The position numbers were made by a program, and so were the translations under genes. Of a DNA stretch of 64,000 nt, positions 59,522-64,000 are shown piece after piece (position 1 is the first letter of the stretch; every line of letters begins with the position of its first letter). The DNA lies in NCBI RefSeq assembly GCF_001458115.1, contig NZ_CZRP01000012.1:744001-808000 (forward strand), written 5' to 3'. Under the pieces are notes generated by a model. It was not told where the DNA came from, searched no databases, and saw nothing but the letters and a program-made list of their open reading frames with translations. This stretch comes from Gracilibacillus massiliensis (GTDB taxonomy: Bacteria > Bacillota > Bacilli > Bacillales > Amphibacillaceae).

Positions 59522-60433
59522 CTACTTTCTGTCATCAAATCTAAATACACGGGCTGGCTTTATTTCTTGTCTATTATCATGCATTTGATAAATCGCAATA
59601 ACTTGTTTTTGAAAAAGAATCCGAAAGAATTTTGTTTTAGGTATTGGATTAGGTAACGGTAGCTTTTGCCCATAAGAAACTTTGCGCATCGTTTCATTGT
59701 CAACATCTAAGCTATCTAAATGTGGTAATCCCTGATCAATGTCTAAAAGTGGTATCGATTGCTCTCTATCTATTATATCTTGCAACTGATTAAGTGTAAT
59801 TGTATCATTTTCGTAAAAATCTCCAGTTGCTGTTCGAACTAATGCCGACATATGCGCAGGATACCCTAATGCTTTACCAATATCTAAGCATAACGTGCGA
59901 ATATATGTCCCTTTTGAACACGAAACATCAAAATCAATTCGTTGTGTCTTATTTACTTTATCATATGTAGTCGATAAAAAACGAATATTGTGTATCTGAA
60001 TTTGTCGAAAAGGTCTTGTTACCGGTTCATTTGCACGCGCATATTCATAAAGCTTTTTTCCATTTACTTTTACAGCTGAATATAGAGGGACTTGTTGAGT
60101 AGTCTCTCCTTCAAAACTCTTTAGTTCTTTTTTTATTTCTTCAGGTGAAAAAGCTGACTGTATTGGTGTTTCTTCCTTTTTTATGCCTGTTTGATCTTCT
60201 GTATCGGTAGAATACCCTAATAAAGCAGTTGCTCGATATGTTTTAGAAGTATCGGTAAGAAATGGAACGATTTTAGTCGCTTCACCAATACAAAGTGGTA
60301 AAACACCTTCAACTTCTGGATCTAACGTGCCAGTGTGACCTACCTTTTTTGTCTGAAGCATTTTCCTCACCTTAAAGACACAATCATGTGACGTCATCCC
60401 TTTTTCTTTCCATAATGGTAATATCCCATCCAT
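59522..60433 (-). CDS. truB: tRNA pseudouridine(55) synthase TruB
   Basis: A 303-residue enzyme that forms pseudouridine 55 in the T loop of tRNAs. The catalytic aspartate is Asp38 in VGHTGTLDPEVEGVLPLCIG; other motifs are KTYRATALLGYSTDTED and CSKGTYIRTLCLDIG, and a small C-terminal PUA-like domain. The ATG at 60433 follows AAGGAGGA, which fixes the start. Unlike in B. subtilis, truB is separated from rbfA by about 700 bp containing a repeat element and a terminator, so it needs its own promoter. Confidence 0.96.
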   Translation of the reverse strand: MDGILPLWKEKGMTSHDCVFKVRKMLQTKKVGHTGTLDPEVEGVLPLCIGEATKIVPFLTDTSKTYRATALLGYSTDTEDQTGIKKEETPIQSAFSPEEIKKELKSFEGETTQQVPLYSAVKVNGKKLYEYARANEPVTRPFRQIQIHNIRFLSTTYDKVNKTQRIDFDVSCSKGTYIRTLCLDIGKALGYPAHMSALVRTATGDFYENDTITLNQLQDIIDREQSIPLLDIDQGLPHLDSLDVDNETMRKVSYGQKLPLPNPIPKTKFFRILFQKQVIAIYQMHDNRQEIKPARVFRFDDRK

Positions 60434-60599
60434 CGAACATCCTCCTTCCACCAATCATTACATATTAAATAAACCACAAACTTTTTTCATTATTCCCCCT
60501 CAGAAGAACCAAAACATGCGATTTTAAAAACCTTCAAACACGAATATTTCATTACTCAATATAAGGACAATCTGCACTAAATTATGAGACAATTTTGAC

Positions 60600-61015
60600 A
60601 GAAACTATGTGGCTTAACAACCGCTTCGGCTTGCCCACTTCGCTTTCCGGGGGGCATGCTCTTCAGCTAACTTTGAAAAGAAAAACACTTTTCAAAGTGG
60701 ATCTTCAGATCATGCTAATCCCCCAGGAGTCGAAGTGGACGCCTACGCTAAGTATAGTTCTACAATGAATGCAAGAGTTGATATAATGATTTTTTCTCTT
60801 CATTTAAATGAAATACTATTAGAAAATTCAAAATGATAAATCTCACAATCGTTGTAGCATCTATTCATAGCGAAGGTGTCCGCTTCCACTCCTGCGGGAT
60901 GTTTTTATCCGAAGATCCACTTTGGTAAGTGATCTTTGCTTACCAAAGTTAGCTGAGGAGAAAAACCCGCGGAAAGGGAAGTGGACAGCCGTAGCGGTTT
61001 TTAACCAGTTAAATC
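60600..61015. repeat. Composite inverted two-arm repeat element (second subfamily)
   Basis: About 415 bp between truB and rbfA, with the same plan as the intron-interrupted element. The left arm begins CCGCTTCGGCTTGCCCACTT and has apical stem CTTTGAAAAG/CTTTTCAAAG (60671-60680 with 60688-60697). The right arm is the inverse form, ending GACAGCCGTAGCGG, with stem CTTTGGTAAG/CTTACCAAAG (60920-60929 with 60939-60948). Both arms are of one type in opposite orientation, whereas copies 1-3 combine two arm types. Nothing else is seen in 60434-61060. Confidence 0.8.
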
Positions 61016-61067
61016 AATTTCAAAATAACCACATCAGCTATTGTGTACAATGCTCTTTATATGCATG

Positions 61068-61117
61068 AAAATCCAAACGACATATCGATGTCTAAATCGA
61101 ATAATCGTTTGGATTTT
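61068..61117 (-). terminator. Terminator of the infB-ylxP-rbfA operon
   Basis: Stem AAAATCCAAACGA / TCGTTTGGATTTT (61068-61080 and 61105-61117), nearly the same outer stem as the rny terminator, about 40 bp past rbfA. Confidence 0.8.
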
Positions 61118-61159
61118 TAGTCACTACAAAATATATCTGTTCCAGCCTCTTATCCATAC

Positions 61160-61513
61160 TTATTTCTCATTTGTGTCATTTAGATCTCTCAAAATATGCT
61201 CAATACGATTTCCTCGTTCAATTGTTTCATCAAAATCAAACATTAATTCCGGTGTTTTTCTTAAACGGATTCGTTTTCCAATCTCAGAACGAATAAATCC
61301 TTTTGCTTTAGCCAGACCAATTAATGTCTCTTGTCTTTTATTTTCATCACCTAGAACGGAAATAAATACTTTTGCTTGTTGTAGATCTCCCGTTACCTCT
61401 ACATCCGTGATCGTAACAAAACCAACCCTTGGATCCTTGATTTTACGAGAAATAATATCACCAAGCTCTTTTTTCATTTGTTCGGCGACTCGATTAGAGC
61501 GTAATTCACTCAT
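61160..61513 (-). CDS. rbfA: Ribosome-binding factor A
   Basis: A 117-residue KH-fold factor that binds 30S subunits and helps mature the 5' end of 16S rRNA, notably in the cold. Typical segments: [54 protein letters not shown]. An AAAGAGGTG site precedes the ATG. It follows ylxP by about 20 bp. Confidence 0.96.
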   Translation of the reverse strand: MSELRSNRVAEQMKKELGDIISRKIKDPRVGFVTITDVEVTGDLQQAKVFISVLGDENKRQETLIGLAKAKGFIRSEIGKRIRLRKTPELMFDFDETIERGNRIEHILRDLNDTNEK

Positions 61514-61534
61514 CTATATCACCTCTTTCCAACG

Positions 61535-61813
61535 CTATCTTATCTCTACATTTGTGATTGTTCTTTCTATTTCCGTAAATGAATCGATCACTTCAAGTGC
61601 TTGTTGGATCACTTGCTCAGCAATCTCACGTGATTCAGAAACCGTTACAATGCCTAATTTAGATCGTTGCCACAAATCTTGAAAATCTAATTCTGATATG
61701 GCAATATTTAAGTCTTTTGTTAGAAGATTTTTTAATCTTTTTAATATCGATCGCTTATCTTTTAACGAATGACATTCATACAAAAAGATTTCTACTTCGG
61801 CATACGTGATCAT
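61535..61813 (-). CDS. ylxP: DUF503 protein YlxP
   Basis: A 92-residue protein of the DUF503/YlxP family ([39 protein letters not shown]). The homologue binds 30S subunits and has been called RbfB; the exact role is uncertain. The start overlaps the infB stop by four bases (ATGA), so translation is coupled. Confidence 0.93.
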   Translation of the reverse strand: MITYAEVEIFLYECHSLKDKRSILKRLKNLLTKDLNIAISELDFQDLWQRSKLGIVTVSESREIAEQVIQQALEVIDSFTEIERTITNVEIR

Positions 61814-63891
61814 TTCACTTCAATTTCCTGCATCACATACGCTTCAATTACGTCGCCTTCTTTAATATCATTATAATTTTTAATGGTTATACCACATTCA
61901 TAATTTTGCGCGACTTCTTTCACATCATCTTTGAAACGTTTTAGTGTGTCAATCTCACCCTCATAAATAACAACACCATCACGAATTAAACGAATACCTG
62001 CATCTCTGGTTACTTTACCATCTGTTACATATGCACCAGCAATTGTACCAATTTTGGAAACTTTGAATATTTCTCTTACTTCTACTTGGCCGATTACTTT
62101 TTCTTCAAATTCTGGATCTAACATACCTTTCATCGCTGCTTCTACTTCTTCAATTGCTTTGTAGATAACACGATGCAAGCGGATATCAACTTTCTCAGAT
62201 TCTGCTGCTTTTTTCGCATTGTTGTCAGGTCTTACATTAAATCCGATAACAACTGCATTAGAAGCAGAAGCTAAGATAATATCAGATTCTTTGATCGCAC
62301 CTGCGCCAGTGTGAATGATATTAACTTTAACACCTTCTACATCAATCTTCTTTAAGGATGCAGCTAAAGCTTCTACTGAACCTTGTACATCTGCTTTAAG
62401 AATGACGTTAATATCTTTAATTTCACCTTGTTTAATTTGTTCGAATAAATCATCTAAACTAACACGTGACTGACTACCACGTTTTTCTTCAATCTGTTTT
62501 TGTTGTCTCATTTCACCGATTTGGCGAGCTTGCTTCTCATCTTTAAAGACAACAAACTGATCCCCTGCTTGTGGTACATCATTTAGACCTGTAATCTCTA
62601 CAGGAGTAGAAGGGCCAGCTGATTTAATACGTTTACCTAAATCATTAACCATTGCACGGACACGACCAAACGTATGTCCAACTACAATTGGGTCCCCTAC
62701 TTTTAGTGTACCATTTTGTACTAATAATGATGCAACAGAACCGCGACCTTTATCTAATTGTGCTTCAATTACGGTACCATTTGCACGACGGTCTGCGTTT
62801 GCCTTGAGTTCTTCTACTTCTGCTACTAACAAGATCATCTCTAATAAATCGTCAATACCTTCACCTTTAAGTGCAGACAATTGTACGAAAATGGTTTCGC
62901 CACCCCAGTCTTCAGGTACAAGTTCATATTCTGTTAGCTCTTGCATAACACGATCTGGATTAGCGCCTTCTTTATCCATTTTGTTGACTGCAACGATGAT
63001 TGGTACTTCAGCTGCTTTCGCATGATTAATAGCCTCAATCGTTTGCGGCATAACGCCATCATCCGCTGCAACGACTAAGATAGCAATATCTGTTACTTGT
63101 GCACCACGTGAACGCATACTAGTAAATGCTGCGTGACCTGGTGTATCAAGGAAAGTAACTTTTTTGTCATTTTCTCTTACTTGATATGCGCCGATATGCT
63201 GTGTAATACCTCCAGCTTCACCTGCTGTTACCTTCGTATGACGAATTGAGTCTAATAATGTAGTTTTACCGTGGTCTACATGACCCATAATGGTTACAAC
63301 TGGTGGGCGTTCTTTCAATTTATCCGCATTTTCTTCTTCAATATAAGTAGAAAGATCAGCTTTATCTACTTCCACTTCTTGTTCTACTTCTACTCCGTAC
63401 TCACCACAAATTAATTCCAAAGCATCCTCATCAAGGTCTTGGTTTTTGGTTGCCATAACACCTAAGAACAATAGTTTTTTAATAATTTCATTTGTTTCTT
63501 TGTTTAATTTATCTGCTAACTCAGTTACGGTTAATGTTCCTGAATAAGTGATTTTACTCGGCTCTTTTGGTTGTACTTTTTCTGGTTTTTTGGCTTCTTG
63601 CTGATTTTCTTTTGGTTTATTTTGTTGTTTATTATTATTCTGCTTTTTCAGATTATTATTTTGTTTAGGATTGTGTTTAGGTTTATTTTTTTGGTTAGTA
63701 GATCCTTGATTTTTTTGTGTTTGTTCCTTTTGTTTAGGTTGAAAAGATTGATCCAATTTCGCTTTCATATCATCTGAAAGTGTTGACATGTGATTAGATA
63801 CTGGTAGTTCCAACTCTTTTAGTTTATTGATAATTTCTTTACTTGATTTGTTAACTTGCTTTGCATATTCATATACTCGTATTTTTGACAT
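61810..63891 (-). CDS. infB: Translation initiation factor IF-2
   Basis: A 693-residue GTPase that places initiator tRNA on the 30S subunit. The N-terminal IF2_N helix domain ([34 protein letters not shown]) is followed by a low-complexity Asn/Gln/Lys-rich linker (about residues 50-110). A second IF2_N domain follows. The G domain has G1 GHVDHGKT at 203-210, G3 [10 protein letters not shown] and G4 AVNKMDKEG. Domains II-IV end [23 protein letters not shown]. The ATG at 63891 follows GGGGGTG; the ylxQ stop overlaps this site. Confidence 0.98.
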   Translation of the reverse strand: MSKIRVYEYAKQVNKSSKEIINKLKELELPVSNHMSTLSDDMKAKLDQSFQPKQKEQTQKNQGSTNQKNKPKHNPKQNNNLKKQNNNKQQNKPKENQQEAKKPEKVQPKEPSKITYSGTLTVTELADKLNKETNEIIKKLLFLGVMATKNQDLDEDALELICGEYGVEVEQEVEVDKADLSTYIEEENADKLKERPPVVTIMGHVDHGKTTLLDSIRHTKVTAGEAGGITQHIGAYQVRENDKKVTFLDTPGHAAFTSMRSRGAQVTDIAILVVAADDGVMPQTIEAINHAKAAEVPIIVAVNKMDKEGANPDRVMQELTEYELVPEDWGGETIFVQLSALKGEGIDDLLEMILLVAEVEELKANADRRANGTVIEAQLDKGRGSVASLLVQNGTLKVGDPIVVGHTFGRVRAMVNDLGKRIKSAGPSTPVEITGLNDVPQAGDQFVVFKDEKQARQIGEMRQQKQIEEKRGSQSRVSLDDLFEQIKQGEIKDINVILKADVQGSVEALAASLKKIDVEGVKVNIIHTGAGAIKESDIILASASNAVVIGFNVRPDNNAKKAAESEKVDIRLHRVIYKAIEEVEAAMKGMLDPEFEEKVIGQVEVREIFKVSKIGTIAGAYVTDGKVTRDAGIRLIRDGVVIYEGEIDTLKRFKDDVKEVAQNYECGITIKNYNDIKEGDVIEAYVMQEIEVK

Positions 63892-63895
63892 ACGT

Positions 63896-64000
63896 TCACC
63901 CCCGATTATTTTCATCAAGTAATGTCATCAATTTCTTCGCAAATCCATGCTCATGAATTGATACTGCTACACGACCTGACTTGCCAACTGCTTGTGACAG
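63896..64000 (-). CDS. ylxQ: YlxQ, L7Ae-family ribosomal protein (C-terminal end only)
   Basis: The last 34 codons of a gene that enters from the right edge, ending in TGA at 63896-63898. The peptide contains [20 protein letters not shown] followed by MTLLDEN, like the C-terminus of YlxQ, an L7Ae-type RNA-binding protein encoded between ylxR and infB in Bacilli. The stop is 4 bases before the infB ATG, and its end overlaps the infB ribosome site. Confidence 0.85.
   Translation of the reverse strand: MSQAVGKSGRVAVSIHEHGFAKKLMTLLDENNRG

Overview
The window is a chromosomal segment of an AT-rich, endospore-forming Firmicute of the family Bacillaceae. The evidence is gene content and order: spore genes (cotE, spoVS, dpaA/dpaB, spoIIIE), a GlnR-controlled glnRA pair, a lexA gene with Bacillus-type LexA boxes (GAAC-N4-GTTC), and a gene order that follows the Bacillus subtilis interval from acnA (citB) to infB almost gene for gene. 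A genus such as Gracilibacillus, Oceanobacillus or Virgibacillus is plausible, but that is inference from style and not proven by the sequence. Nearly every gene is on the minus strand; yneK, lexA and a two-gene oxidoreductase operon are the exceptions. No tRNA, rRNA or CRISPR array was seen.

Layout. 1-9700: acnA (lacking only its last few codons), a PAS histidine kinase, yneK, an orphan MnhB-type antiporter subunit, ccdA, yneF, tkt, ynzC, and the SOS locus yneB / 31-residue membrane peptide, divergent from lexA with three LexA boxes between them. 10400-14800: an accessory block with an AraC regulator, a Gfo/Idh/MocA oxidoreductase, an aldo/keto reductase and a two-domain SDR/DUF2867 protein. 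14900-25900: glnA-glnR, ynbB-hflX-hfq-miaA, mutL-mutS, cotE. 26100-28600: a group II intron inserted inside a repeat element. 28700-39700: ricA-miaB, an M19 dipeptidase, spoVS, ymdB, rny, recA, cinA, pgsA, rodZ-like, ymfJ. 39700-47900: ymfI, ymfH, ymfF, ymfC, spoIIIE, ylzJ, tepA. 48500-53500: the aspartate / diaminopimelate / dipicolinate block dapA, dapG, asd, dpaB, dpaA. 54200-60400: ymxH, mlpA, pnp, rpsO, ribF, truB. 61100-64000: rbfA, ylxP, infB and the end of ylxQ.

How the genes work together. The lexA-yneA-like-yneB locus and recA form the SOS core. mutSL, ricA-miaB, hfq and miaA cover DNA repair, tRNA modification and RNA metabolism. asd, dapG and dapA make the lysine/DAP precursor that DpaAB turns into spore dipicolinate; dpaA has a good SigK-type promoter. 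pnp, rny and rpsO, and the infB-rbfA and truB-ribF groups, are the usual RNA-decay and translation clusters.

The most unusual content is a set of about 450-bp composite intergenic repeats at five places (26106-28587 interrupted by the intron, 43134-43592, 48027-48480, 53687-54134, 60600-61015). Each has two GC-rich stem-loop arms around an AT-rich spacer. Three copies share terminal inverted repeats, and compensatory base changes preserve their apical and terminal stems. Several lie where the B. subtilis order has additional genes (rnjB, ymfD/ymfE). The second notable item is the 31-codon SOS-controlled membrane peptide that replaces the usual LysM-containing YneA.
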